From M55B165 sp051744245 (GTDB lineage: Bacteria > Actinomycetota > Humimicrobiia > Humimicrobiales > Humimicrobiaceae), in assembly GCA_051744245.1 (NCBI GenBank), contig JBNJCV010000014.1, positions 1-33,028 on the forward strand: a stretch of 33,028 nucleotides of DNA, given 5' to 3'. A program made the translations under genes and the position numbers. Below the pieces are notes generated by a model that was given only the letters and a program-made list of their open reading frames with translations, searched no databases and was not told the origin of the DNA. Position 1 is the stretch's first letter. Each line of letters starts with the position of its first letter. This document shows, piece after piece, positions 26,158 through 33,028 of the stretch.

Positions 26158-26812
26158 TATAGCCATACCTAAAGGATACTTAAAAAAAGATTGCATTAGT
26201 TTTATAAAAAAAGCAGGCTATGACGTTAGTAATTTAGTCAGGGAAGACAGGAAATTATTTGTTTACTCCCAAAAGGATGATATTAAGTATATAATTTCCA
26301 GGCCTATGGATGTTCCAGTTTATGTTGAGTACGGGGCCTGCGATCTGGGATTTGTAGGAAAAGACGTTTTACTGGAAAAGGAAAGCAATGTATATGAATT
26401 ACTTGATCTGGAAAGTGGAAAATGCCGTCTGATAATTGCAACTAGGAAAGATTGTACCCAAAAAGTTAGGGACCATTACCAGCATTTTGGCTCTATCAGG
26501 ATTGCTACCAAGTATCCCAATATCACTAAAAAATATTTTGATAAAAAGGGTATGCAGGTGGAAATAATTAAATTGCATGGTTCTGTTGAGCTTGGCCCAA
26601 TTTTAGGCATAGCAGAAGAAATTTTAGATATTACTGCTACCGGCCAGACCTTGAGGGAGAATGACTTAGTTGAAATGGAAAATGTTATGGTCTCTACTAC
26701 AAGGCTGGTTGCTAATATGGTAAGCTATAGGACCAAGTATGACAGAATTGATAGTTTTGTTAATGGAATCAGCAAGGCAATAAAAGAGGAAGAAAGTGGA
26801 AAGAAAAACTAA
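26147..26812 (+). CDS. hisG: ATP phosphoribosyltransferase, short form
   Basis: HisG joins ATP and PRPP to phosphoribosyl-ATP, the first and regulated step of histidine synthesis. At 221 residues it is the short form, which lacks the C-terminal regulatory domain and depends on HisZ. It begins MSLNIAIPKGYL and has YVEYGACDLGFVGKDVL, LHGSVELGPILGIAEEILDITATGQTLREN (the PRPP site is around EILDITATGQT). It overlaps hisZ by 11 bases and hisB by 17 bases, so the three are probably co-translated. Confidence 0.95.
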   Translation: MSLNIAIPKGYLKKDCISFIKKAGYDVSNLVREDRKLFVYSQKDDIKYIISRPMDVPVYVEYGACDLGFVGKDVLLEKESNVYELLDLESGKCRLIIATRKDCTQKVRDHYQHFGSIRIATKYPNITKKYFDKKGMQVEIIKLHGSVELGPILGIAEEILDITATGQTLRENDLVEMENVMVSTTRLVANMVSYRTKYDRIDSFVNGISKAIKEEESGKKN

Positions 26813-27377
26813 AGTAAAAAGAAAAACAAAGGAAACTGATATTACCCTTTACCTTAACCTTGACGGTAATGGGGATGCTGATATAAGCACGGGAATCCCT
26901 TTTTTTGACCATGTTCTGGGAAGTTTTGCCAAGCATGGACAGGTTGACCTAAACTTGAGGGCCGAAGGTGATATTGAAGTAGGGTCACACCACTTAATAG
27001 AGGATGTGGGGATTTGTCTGGGCAAGGCAATCAAGGATTGCATTGCTGGCAAAGAAGGTATAAAAAGGTTTTCTTTTATTATCCTTCCCATGGATGATGC
27101 AGAGGTTTGCCTATCTATTGATTTAGGGGGAAGGCCTTATCTAAGGTTTAACGTTAATCTAGTATGTGAAGAGCTGGACGGCATGGAGACGCCGCTCCTG
27201 GAGGATTTTTTTAGGGCCGTGGTAAGCAATGGGTTTTTTAATTTGCATATCAGCAAGAATGTTGGCTTAAATTCCCACCACATAATAGAAGCTATTATGA
27301 AGGCTTTTGGCATAATCCTTTTTGATGCCAGTAGGATTATTGGTAGGGGTATTCCTTCAACCAAGGGAACAATTTAA
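26796..27377 (+). CDS. hisB: imidazoleglycerol-phosphate dehydratase
   Basis: A monofunctional HisB that dehydrates imidazole glycerol phosphate to imidazole acetol phosphate using Mn2+. The 193-residue length is normal. Paired metal-binding His motifs are visible: FFDHVLGSFAKHG, GSHHLIEDVGICLG and NSHHIIEAIMKAFG. The GTG start at 26796 is chosen because GAGGA lies five bases upstream within hisG, and the protein then starts with the usual basic RKTKETDITLYLNLDG. There is no fused histidinol-phosphatase domain. hisH follows after 32 bases, the largest gap inside the his operon. Confidence 0.95.
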   Translation: MERKTKVKRKTKETDITLYLNLDGNGDADISTGIPFFDHVLGSFAKHGQVDLNLRAEGDIEVGSHHLIEDVGICLGKAIKDCIAGKEGIKRFSFIILPMDDAEVCLSIDLGGRPYLRFNVNLVCEELDGMETPLLEDFFRAVVSNGFFNLHISKNVGLNSHHIIEAIMKAFGIILFDASRIIGRGIPSTKGTI

Positions 27378-27409
27378 ACTTAAATCATTGCCAACTCTAG
27401 AAAGATAAT

Positions 27410-28048
27410 ATGTATATTGCAATAATTAATTACAATATGGGCAATATTAGGAGTGTAGAAAATGCCTTCAAAATTATTGGGGCAAAGGTAAAGGTAACTT
27501 CCGATATTGATATTATAAGTAAATCTTCAGCACTTGTCTTGCCGGGGGTTGGGGCATTCAGGGATGCAATGGAAAATTTAGGAAGCCTGGGGCTCATAGA
27601 TATTATTAGGGACAGTGTAGCCAGGAAGCCATTTCTTGGAATTTGTTTGGGCTATCAATTGCTTTTTGAGGCAAGCGCAGAAGACGGAAAAAACGTAGGC
27701 CTAGGTTTGTTTAAAGGAATAGTTGAAAAAATTCCTCCCATAGTCAAGGTTCCGCATATGGGCTGGAACCAGGTAAGGGTGATAAAGCAAGACAGCACTA
27801 TTTTTAAAGGAATTGAAGATAAGCAATATTTCTATTTTGTCCACTCATACCATGCTGTAGCTGCTGACAAGGCTATTATAAGCAGCATTACCGATCATGG
27901 GATTGAAATAGCGGCAGGCATAGAACGTGGATATACTTTTGCTTTTCAGTTCCATCCTGAGAAAAGCAGCCAGCATGGACTGAAACTGCTTAAGAATTTC
28001 TGGAATATTACAAAGAGAGGCGGTCATGATTGTCATACCAGCAATTGA
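27410..28048 (+). CDS. hisH: imidazole glycerol phosphate synthase, glutaminase subunit
   Basis: HisH hydrolyses glutamine and channels ammonia to HisF. The 212-residue class I glutamine amidotransferase has the nucleophile Cys79 in GICLGYQLLFE and the triad partners His182 and Glu184 in FQFHPEKSS. PGVGAFRDAM near 45-54 forms the oxyanion-strand region. It overlaps hisA by 23 bases. A GAGAGG site for hisA lies at its end. Confidence 0.95.
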   Translation: MYIAIINYNMGNIRSVENAFKIIGAKVKVTSDIDIISKSSALVLPGVGAFRDAMENLGSLGLIDIIRDSVARKPFLGICLGYQLLFEASAEDGKNVGLGLFKGIVEKIPPIVKVPHMGWNQVRVIKQDSTIFKGIEDKQYFYFVHSYHAVAADKAIISSITDHGIEIAAGIERGYTFAFQFHPEKSSQHGLKLLKNFWNITKRGGHDCHTSN

Positions 28049-28760
28049 TATAATAGGAGGAGCTTGCGTGCGGCTATCTAAGGGGAAATTTGATAGCAAA
28101 AAAAAGTATTTTGAAGACCCCATAGAGGTAGCCGGGAAATGGAAAAGCCAAGGTGCGGAGTGGCTTCATATTATAGACTTGGATGGTGCAAAAACCGGGA
28201 AAACCAGAAATTTAAATATTGCTGCAAATATTAAGGAAAAGCTGGACTTGAAAGTACAGTTTGGCGGCGGTATCCGCAATAAGGGAGCCCTGGGGAAAGT
28301 ACTGGATAGCGGAATTGACAGAGCAATATTAGGAACCAGGGCAATAGAGGATTTTAGCTTCCTGCAGGAAAGCTACAAGGTTTATGGTGACAGGATAATT
28401 CTAAGCCTGGACTTTAAAAGGAACGGAAAGATATTAAAAGAAGGGTGGCAAAAGGATACTTCTTTGGATTTCTTTGATTTTTCCAGGAAAATAAAGGGAA
28501 TTGGTATAAGGGAAATTATAGTTACTGATGTTTCCAGGGATGGAATGCTGGAAGGAATAGATTGTAAATTTATAGGAAAAATTTTGAATAAAACAGGGCT
28601 TAAAATTATTGTAGCTGGCGGGGTTTCCAAAATCGGGGATATAAAAGCCCTAAAGAAACTGGAGCCAGAAGGAGTTTCAGGCGCAATAATTGGCAAGGCT
28701 CTGTATGAAAACAATATTAATTTAAAAGAGGCAATAAAGGCAGGAAAAGATGATAACTAA
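28026..28760 (+). CDS. hisA: ProFAR isomerase
   Basis: HisA converts ProFAR to PRFAR by an Amadori rearrangement within a half-repeat TIM barrel. The 244-residue protein has both catalytic aspartates, Asp8 (IPAIDIIGG) and Asp129 (LSLDFKRNG), and the phosphate-binding QFGGGIRN and VAGGVSKIGD loops. It starts inside hisH and overlaps hisF by 11 bases. Confusion with HisF is excluded by IPAID and the order H-A-F. A dual HisA/TrpF role (PriA type) is possible in principle but nothing in the sequence demands it. Confidence 0.94.
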   Translation: MIVIPAIDIIGGACVRLSKGKFDSKKKYFEDPIEVAGKWKSQGAEWLHIIDLDGAKTGKTRNLNIAANIKEKLDLKVQFGGGIRNKGALGKVLDSGIDRAILGTRAIEDFSFLQESYKVYGDRIILSLDFKRNGKILKEGWQKDTSLDFFDFSRKIKGIGIREIIVTDVSRDGMLEGIDCKFIGKILNKTGLKIIVAGGVSKIGDIKALKKLEPEGVSGAIIGKALYENNINLKEAIKAGKDDN

Positions 28761-29508
28761 GAGAATAATACCATGCTTGGATGTTAATAAAGGCAGAGTT
28801 GTAAAAGGGGTCAGTTTTGTTAACCTGCAGGATGCAGGAGATCCCGTAGAGCTGGCAGCTTTTTATGATAGGGAAGGAGCAGATGAAATAGTATTTTTGG
28901 ATATAACTGCTTCCCATGAGAAAAGGAAGACAGTAATAGAACTTGCCAGTGAAACTGCAAAGAAGGTTTTTATCCCTTATACTATCGGAGGGGGTATACA
29001 AAAGGTTGAGCATATAAGGGAAATATTGCGGAAAGGGGCAGACAAGATATCTATTAACACTTCAGCCGTAAATGACCCTCATCTTATAGAAAGGTCTTCA
29101 AAAATTTTTGGAAGCCAATGCATTGTTGTAGCAATTGATGCCAAAAAAAAGAGTGAAAATAAGTGGGAGGTATATACCCATGGGGGGCGAACCCCAACTG
29201 GCAGGGATGCAGTAGAGTGGGCTAAAACAGTGGAAGAATTGGGGGCAGGCGAAATACTTTTGACCAGCATGGATAAGGATGGCACCAAGGACGGATATGA
29301 CCTGGAACTAACCAGGGCAATAACCCGGGAGTTAAATATTCCTGTAATTGCTTCTGGCGGGGCAGGAAATCTGGAACACCTTAGGGATGTGATAGAATAT
29401 GCAGATGCAGATGCGGTATTAGTTGCTTCCATATTTCATTACGGGAAATATACCATAAAACAGGCTAAAAAATATTTAAAATCACAAGGAATAAATGTGA
29501 GGGTTTAG
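28750..29508 (+). CDS. hisF: imidazole glycerol phosphate synthase, cyclase subunit
   Basis: HisF cyclises PRFAR with ammonia from HisH to imidazole glycerol phosphate plus AICAR, which feeds purine synthesis. The 252-residue TIM barrel has catalytic Asp11 (IIPCLDVNKGRVVKGV) and Asp130 (VVAIDAKKK), plus TSMDKDGTKDGYD and the phosphate loops TIGGGIQ and ASGGAGN. It overlaps hisA by 11 bases and is two bases from hisIE. Confidence 0.96.
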   Translation: MITKRIIPCLDVNKGRVVKGVSFVNLQDAGDPVELAAFYDREGADEIVFLDITASHEKRKTVIELASETAKKVFIPYTIGGGIQKVEHIREILRKGADKISINTSAVNDPHLIERSSKIFGSQCIVVAIDAKKKSENKWEVYTHGGRTPTGRDAVEWAKTVEELGAGEILLTSMDKDGTKDGYDLELTRAITRELNIPVIASGGAGNLEHLRDVIEYADADAVLVASIFHYGKYTIKQAKKYLKSQGINVRV

Positions 29509-29510
29509 TT

Positions 29511-30122
29511 ATGGATAATAAGCTTATACCCACAATAGTACAAGATTACAGCACGGGTCAGGTTTTAATGCTGGCATACATGAATAAAGAATCTATAAAT
29601 AAGAGCATTGAAACCGGAACTACCTGGTTCTGGAGCAGAACAAGAAAAAAATTATGGAATAAAGGTGAAACCTCTGGAAATATCCAGAAGATAAAAGAGA
29701 TAAGGTATGATTGTGATGGCGACAGTTTGCTGGTATTGGTTGAACAGGTGGGAGATGCTTGCCATACAGGGAATAAGAGTTGTTTCTATAGGAAATTGGA
29801 TAAGGAAGATATTAGAAACCTTGACATGGACAAGTGTTCATATAAGGGTATTTTAGAAGAGCTATATGAGGTTTTACAGCAAAGAATTAAAGATAAGACG
29901 CCAGATTCTTATACTTACAGTCTTCATAAAAAAGGACTGGATGAAATTATAAAAAAGGTTGGAGAAGAAAGCATAGAAGTTGTTTTATCGGCAAAACATC
30001 AAAAGAAAGAGGATTTAATTTATGAGGTGGGGGACCTTATCTATCACTTGCTATTGCTTTTAGTTGAGAAGAAAATTAGCTTGGAAGAAATATACAAGGA
30101 ACTTGAATCCAGAAGAAAGTAG
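29511..30122 (+). CDS. hisIE: bifunctional phosphoribosyl-AMP cyclohydrolase / phosphoribosyl-ATP pyrophosphatase
   Basis: A fused enzyme for steps two and three of histidine synthesis. The N-terminal cyclohydrolase (about 1-105) carries QVLMLAYMNKE, TTWFWSRTRKKLWNKGETSGN, YDCDGDSLLVLVEQ and the zinc region DACHTGNKSCFY. The C-terminal pyrophosphatase (about 113-203) has the helical KKVGEESIEVVLSAK and YEVGDLIYHLL segments with acidic Mg2+-binding residues. Total length of 203 residues matches known HisIE. Its stop codon overlaps the pfkA ribosome site. hisC, hisD and a histidinol phosphatase are not in this operon. Confidence 0.95.
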   Translation: MDNKLIPTIVQDYSTGQVLMLAYMNKESINKSIETGTTWFWSRTRKKLWNKGETSGNIQKIKEIRYDCDGDSLLVLVEQVGDACHTGNKSCFYRKLDKEDIRNLDMDKCSYKGILEELYEVLQQRIKDKTPDSYTYSLHKKGLDEIIKKVGEESIEVVLSAKHQKKEDLIYEVGDLIYHLLLLLVEKKISLEEIYKELESRRK

Positions 30123-30131
30123 GAGGTTGTT

Positions 30132-31100
30132 TTGGGCAATAAAAAAAAGAGGCTGGCATTGCTTACCAGTGGGGGCGATGCTAGCGGCATGAATGCGGCC
30201 ATTAGGGCAGTTACCCGTTATGCAATTTACAATAATTATGAAGTCCTGGGGTTTTATGAAGGCTATAAAGGCCTTGTTGATAATAATTTTAATATTCTTA
30301 AATTGAACTCAGTTAGCGGAATAATAGATAGGGGAGGTACTGTTCTTTATTCTGCAAGGTCGGAGGAGTTTAAAACTGAGGAAGGACAGAAAAAGGCGCT
30401 TGAGAGTCTGGAGAAAAATAATACAAGCCAACTGATTGTTATCGGTGGCGATGGCACTTTCCGGGGTGCACACGATCTGCATGATAAGGGGATAAAGGTA
30501 ATAGGAATACCGGCAACTATTGACAATGACATTGCTGGAACGGATTATAGTATAGGGTTTGATACAGCCTTAAATGTAATTATAGATATAATATCTAAAA
30601 TAAGGGATACTGCTTCATCCCATGATAGATTATTTGTTATTGAAGTAATGGGGAGGCAGTCTGGCATGATTGCTGTGAATGCAGGGGCTGCATGTGCGGC
30701 AGATTATATATTAATTCCAGAAGAAAATTTTGATTTAGTAAAAATTGCCAATGAGATAAGGAACCATAGGGAAGGCAAAAGGCATACCTTGCTTATAGTA
30801 GCTGAAGGGGCAGGCAAAGCCAATGATATTGCTTCTTCTATTAAATTATTGGCTGGCCATGAAGTAAGGGTGTCCGTATTGGGGCATATCCAGAGAGGGG
30901 GATCGCCTTCGGCTTTGGATAGAATACTGGCTGCTAAATTTGCCAAAAAAGCAGTTGATGCCCTGATGGATAACAAAAGTGGTTGTATGGTGGGTTACCA
31001 GGGGAAAAAAATAAAGATTGTGGATTTTAGCTATGTATTTAAACATAAAAGTAATGTTGACCAAGATCTATATGATTTGGCTTTTATCCTATCCCTGTAA
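30132..31100 (+). CDS. pfkA: 6-phosphofructokinase
   Basis: PfkA phosphorylates fructose 6-phosphate in glycolysis. The 322-residue protein has LTSGGDASGMNAAIR, SARSEEF, GGDGTFRGAH (105-114), PATIDNDIAGTDYSIGFDTA, RDTASSHDRLFVIEVMGR and LGHIQRGGSPSALDR. Gly108, after the Asp of GGDG, points to ATP rather than pyrophosphate as donor (PPi enzymes have Asp there). The residue before TIDND is Ala128, where E. coli has Gly and PPi enzymes Lys, so the donor is probable, not certain. The TTG start follows AGGAGG by five bases. It lies nine bases after hisIE and is probably the last gene of the his transcript. Confidence 0.94.
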   Translation: MGNKKKRLALLTSGGDASGMNAAIRAVTRYAIYNNYEVLGFYEGYKGLVDNNFNILKLNSVSGIIDRGGTVLYSARSEEFKTEEGQKKALESLEKNNTSQLIVIGGDGTFRGAHDLHDKGIKVIGIPATIDNDIAGTDYSIGFDTALNVIIDIISKIRDTASSHDRLFVIEVMGRQSGMIAVNAGAACAADYILIPEENFDLVKIANEIRNHREGKRHTLLIVAEGAGKANDIASSIKLLAGHEVRVSVLGHIQRGGSPSALDRILAAKFAKKAVDALMDNKSGCMVGYQGKKIKIVDFSYVFKHKSNVDQDLYDLAFILSL

Positions 31101-31110
31101 GTAATTATTA

Positions 31111-31199
31111 TGGTGCCGAAGGTCGGGGTCGAACCGACACGAGCCTCGCGGCCCACTGGATTTTGAGTCCAGCGCGTCTGCCAATTCCGCCACTCCGGC
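31111..31199 (-). tRNA. tRNA-Leu (anticodon CAA)
   Basis: On the - strand the 89 bases fold as a class II tRNA. The acceptor GCCGGAG pairs with CTTCGGC (one G-U), the anticodon stem is CTGGA/TCCAG around loop CTCAAAA (anticodon CAA), a long variable arm (GGGCC GCGA GGCTC) is present, and the T arm is GTCGG/CCGAC with loop TTCGACC. CCA is encoded. The long variable arm and anticodon CAA identify leucine, reading UUG codons, which are also a frequent start codon in this window. It converges on pfkA with only 10 bases between them. Confidence 0.97.
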
Positions 31200-31207
31200 C
31201 AGATAAA

Positions 31208-31236
31208 ATAATACAATTATTCTAAATTATTATCAA
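31208..31236 (-). promoter_or_regulatory. sigma-70 promoter for tRNA-Leu
   Basis: On the - strand, TTGATA (31236-31231) and TATTAT (31213-31208) are separated by exactly 17 bases. Transcription would begin about two bases before the mature tRNA 5' end, so little 5' processing would be needed. Confidence 0.65.
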
Positions 31237-31275
31237 CAGCCTAAATTCCATATATTTCTGAAGATTTGATATTTA

Positions 31276-31284
31276 TGGTATAAT
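31276..31284 (+). promoter_or_regulatory. extended -10 promoter for rpoD
   Basis: TGGTATAAT (TATAAT at 31279-31284) is the same 9-mer seen before ilvB and hisZ. The -35 region is poor (TTCTGA at 31256-31261, 17 bases away). A start near 31291 leaves a leader of about 125 bases before rpoD, in which I found no further clear element. Confidence 0.55.
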
Positions 31285-31416
31285 ATATTTATAAAACAGG
31301 ATATCCGGCAGTTTAGAAAAGTTTAGTATTGCAAACTTTCCCTGAAAAAATCAGATTAACTTGTTTTTTTGAATAATGGAATCATGTTTTAAATAAGATT
31401 AAAAATAAAGAATTGG

Positions 31417-32475
31417 GTGATTAAAATAGAAAAAGAATTAAAGCTTAAAGAAATAAAAAATTTATTAAATAAAGGTAAAGCTGACGGCGAACTTGCTTCT
31501 AGGGAAATTAAAAATACACTTTCCGGCTTGGATTTAACTAAAAGTCAGATTAAAAATATCTTTAAAAAGATCCGTAAACTGGAAATAGAAATTGTAGGCA
31601 GTAAGGGTACAAAATCCAAGGGGAATAAAACAGCTGATTCCGTAAAATTTTCCAATGGTGATCCGGTAAGAATGTATTTAAAAGAGATTGGCAGAACAAG
31701 ATTACTTTCAGCCGTGGAAGAAGTGCAGCTAGCAAAAAAAATTGAAGCTGGGGACTTGCAGGCAAAAAAAGCCCTTATTAAGGCAAATTTAAGGCTAGTA
31801 GTAAGCGTAGCTAAAAAATATGCAGGAAGGGGAATGCATTTCCTGGACTTGATTCAGGAAGGGAACCTTGGTTTAATCAGGGCAGTAGAAAAATTTGATT
31901 ATAGGAAAGGATACAAGTTTTCCACTTATGCAACCTGGTGGATAAGACAGGGTATAACAAGGGCTATATCTGACCAGGCAAGGACCATAAGGGTACCAGT
32001 GCATATGGTTGAGAATATCAATAAAATGATAAGGGTGCAGCGGAGGCTAGTCCAGGAGCTGGGCAGGGATCCTTCAGCTGAAGAAATTTCAAATGAGATG
32101 GAATTCAGCCCGGAAAAAATAAGGGAAATAATTAAAATAAGCCAGCAGCCAATATCTCTGGAAACCCCTATCGGTGACGAAGGCGATACTTACCTGGCTG
32201 ACTTTATACAAGATTCAGAAGCCCAGGAACCCTCAGATGCGGCTTCTTTTACCATGCTACAGCAACATTTACAGCAGGTGTTGAAGACTTTAACTAACAG
32301 AGAAAGAAAGATATTAGAGCTTAGGTTTGGGTTGCATGATGGTAATCCTAGGACCCTGGAAGAAGTAGGCAGAGAATTCAATGTTACCAGGGAAAGAATA
32401 AGGCAAATAGAGTTTAAAACGCTTAATAAATTAAGAAAAGCCAGCAAGGGAAAAGCATTAAAAGATTATTTCTAA
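31417..32475 (+). CDS. rpoD: primary RNA polymerase sigma factor (sigma-70 / RpoD family)
   Basis: A group 1 sigma factor of 352 residues. A short lysine-rich N-terminal region (about 1-78, region 1.1-like) precedes region 1.2 (DPVRMYLKEIGRTRLLS, 82-98), region 2 with NLRLVVSVAKKYAGRGM and YKFSTYATWWIRQGITRAI (core binding, -10 recognition and melting), region 3 and region 4 (about 290-340) with the helix-turn-helix TLEEVGREFNVTRERIRQIE that reads the -35. His196 and Glu199 in VPVHMVEN match the E. coli residues that contact the TG of extended -10 promoters. The GTG start at 31417 has only a weak ribosome site. No region 1.1-2 spacer insertion is present, as in many Gram-positive-type factors. 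Confidence 0.95.
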   Translation: MIKIEKELKLKEIKNLLNKGKADGELASREIKNTLSGLDLTKSQIKNIFKKIRKLEIEIVGSKGTKSKGNKTADSVKFSNGDPVRMYLKEIGRTRLLSAVEEVQLAKKIEAGDLQAKKALIKANLRLVVSVAKKYAGRGMHFLDLIQEGNLGLIRAVEKFDYRKGYKFSTYATWWIRQGITRAISDQARTIRVPVHMVENINKMIRVQRRLVQELGRDPSAEEISNEMEFSPEKIREIIKISQQPISLETPIGDEGDTYLADFIQDSEAQEPSDAASFTMLQQHLQQVLKTLTNRERKILELRFGLHDGNPRTLEEVGREFNVTRERIRQIEFKTLNKLRKASKGKALKDYF

Positions 32476-32494
32476 ATTTTTTTGCTTTTTATAT

Positions 32495-32532
32495 GTAAAG
32501 TTGCTGTTTGTAAGTAAAGTTGTTGTTTGTAA
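32495..32532. repeat. two tandem 19-bp repeats
   Basis: GTAAAGTTGCTGTTTGTAA (32495-32513) is followed at once by a copy with one C-to-T change (32514-32532). They lie between the rpoD stop and the hairpin. Purpose unknown; replication slippage in non-coding DNA is enough to explain them. Confidence 0.8.
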
Positions 32533-32555
32533 GTTTGTCATGCTGTAAAAGTATA

Positions 32556-32582
32556 ATGCAGGCCTTGGTTAAAGGCCTGCAT
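32556..32582. terminator. bidirectional hairpin between rpoD and the RRM gene
   Basis: ATGCAGGCCTT (32556-32566) pairs perfectly with AAGGCCTGCAT (32572-32582) around the loop GGTTA. On the + strand a T6 run follows at 32595-32600, 12 bases from the stem; on the - strand a short T4 run follows. Position between two convergent genes supports a shared terminator. Confidence 0.7.
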
Positions 32583-32598
32583 GTATAATACTTATTTT

Positions 32599-32865
32599 TT
32601 AGTATCTTTTGAAGTCCCCAGATGGTTTACTTCTTTTTGGCCTAGCTTCGTCCACTCTTAGAGTGCGGCCTGTAAATTCTGTTCCGTCTAAAGCTTCTTT
32701 TGCTTTTTCAGCTTCTGATGCCGATGACATTTCAACAAAGCCAAAACCTTTTTTTCCAATTACGATAACTTCATTGATGTCACCATATTCAGAAAACAGG
32801 TCTTTTAGCTGGTCTTCGGTCGTTGAGTAGCTGAAATTTCCAACATATAGTTTGCTACTATTCAT
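32599..32865 (-). CDS. RRM-domain RNA-binding protein
   Basis: An 88-residue protein that is essentially one RNA recognition motif: RNP2 is KLYVGNF (near residues 5-11) and RNP1 is KGFGFVEM (about 39-46). The C-terminal tail is short and basic (PKRSKPSGDFKRY). Small bacterial RRM proteins of this type bind single-stranded RNA and in cyanobacteria are linked to cold and RNA metabolism; the exact role here is unknown. AAGGAGGG lies five bases before the ATG. It converges with rpoD through the shared hairpin. The last bases of the window (32880-33028) are its upstream region, AT-rich, with no promoter I can place with confidence. Confidence 0.92.
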   Translation of the reverse strand: MNSSKLYVGNFSYSTTEDQLKDLFSEYGDINEVIVIGKKGFGFVEMSSASEAEKAKEALDGTEFTGRTLRVDEARPKRSKPSGDFKRY

Positions 32866-33028
32866 ATTACCCTCCTTAAATATTATATTTCTCCTAGCTT
32901 GATAATATTTCTTTGAGAGGTAACTGAAAGTAACAACCTTCGCCCTTAATCAAAATATCACAAAACAAAAGAGAAATACTAGTGTATTCTTAATAACCTA
33001 ATATGTCAAATGTTTTATTTTAAGTGTT

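Noticed and set aside
31031..31216. 61-codon ORF on the - strand containing NWQTRWTQNPVGREARVGST
   Set aside because: It is a translation of the tRNA-Leu gene; this peptide is a familiar artefact of tRNA-Leu sequences.
32535..32557. TTGTCA and TATAAT as a promoter after rpoD
   Set aside because: Only 11 bases separate the boxes, the -10 overlaps the hairpin stem, and no + strand gene follows.
32609..32830. 73-codon ORF on the + strand opposite the RRM gene
   Set aside because: The - strand frame encodes a full RRM with RNP1, RNP2 and a strong ribosome site; the + frame is its shadow.
1..33028. CRISPR arrays, insertion sequences, prophage or integration sites
   Set aside because: I looked for regularly spaced repeats, transposase or integrase motifs and attachment-site duplications and found none.

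Overview
This is an AT-rich, gene-dense stretch of a bacterial chromosome with almost all genes on the + strand. The sequence shows a primary sigma-70 factor, a replicative DnaE, Shine-Dalgarno sites of the AAGGAGG type, a tRNA with encoded CCA, heavy use of ATA (Ile) and AGG (Arg) codons, and many TTG and GTG starts. It carries an ion-pumping membrane pyrophosphatase, two Fe-S dihydroxy-acid dehydratases, a cobalamin-binding protein and LarB. I infer a low-GC, probably anaerobic or microaerophilic bacterium, perhaps from a little-cultured lineage. The phylum cannot be fixed from the sequence alone. No IS element, integrase, phage gene or CRISPR array was seen, so this is core metabolic DNA.

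Region 1 (1-13800) is a branched-chain amino acid and serine supercluster: a Leu/Ile/Val-rich leader ORF with an attenuator-like fold, ilvD, ilvB, ilvN, a class V aminotransferase, serA, leuA, leuC, leuD, cimA and a second, divergent ilvD. Acetolactate synthase and the dehydratases feed valine and leucine. LeuA and LeuCD extend the chain to leucine. CimA opens a pyruvate-based route to isoleucine that also uses LeuCD. SerA with the aminotransferase probably makes phosphoserine. The two oxidoreductases these pathways need, ilvC and leuB, are not in the window.

Region 2 (13880-24811) is mixed: a membrane pyrophosphatase with a Na+-type signature, an orphan larB, an orphan type IV pilus/type II secretion ATPase, dnaE, and a tightly coupled pair made of an opine-dehydrogenase-like protein and a fused glutamate-mutase-like cobalamin protein. 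That pair is the best candidate here for an undescribed pathway.

Region 3 (24840-31100) is a compact histidine operon, hisZ-G-B-H-A-F-IE, with overlapping genes and 6-phosphofructokinase (pfkA) as its last gene. hisC and hisD are absent.

Region 4 (31100-33028) holds a tRNA-Leu(CAA) on the - strand, a primary sigma factor on the + strand, a bidirectional hairpin, and an RRM-type RNA-binding protein on the - strand. Three promoter-like sites share the 9-mer TGGTATAAT (extended -10), and the sigma factor keeps the residues that read it.
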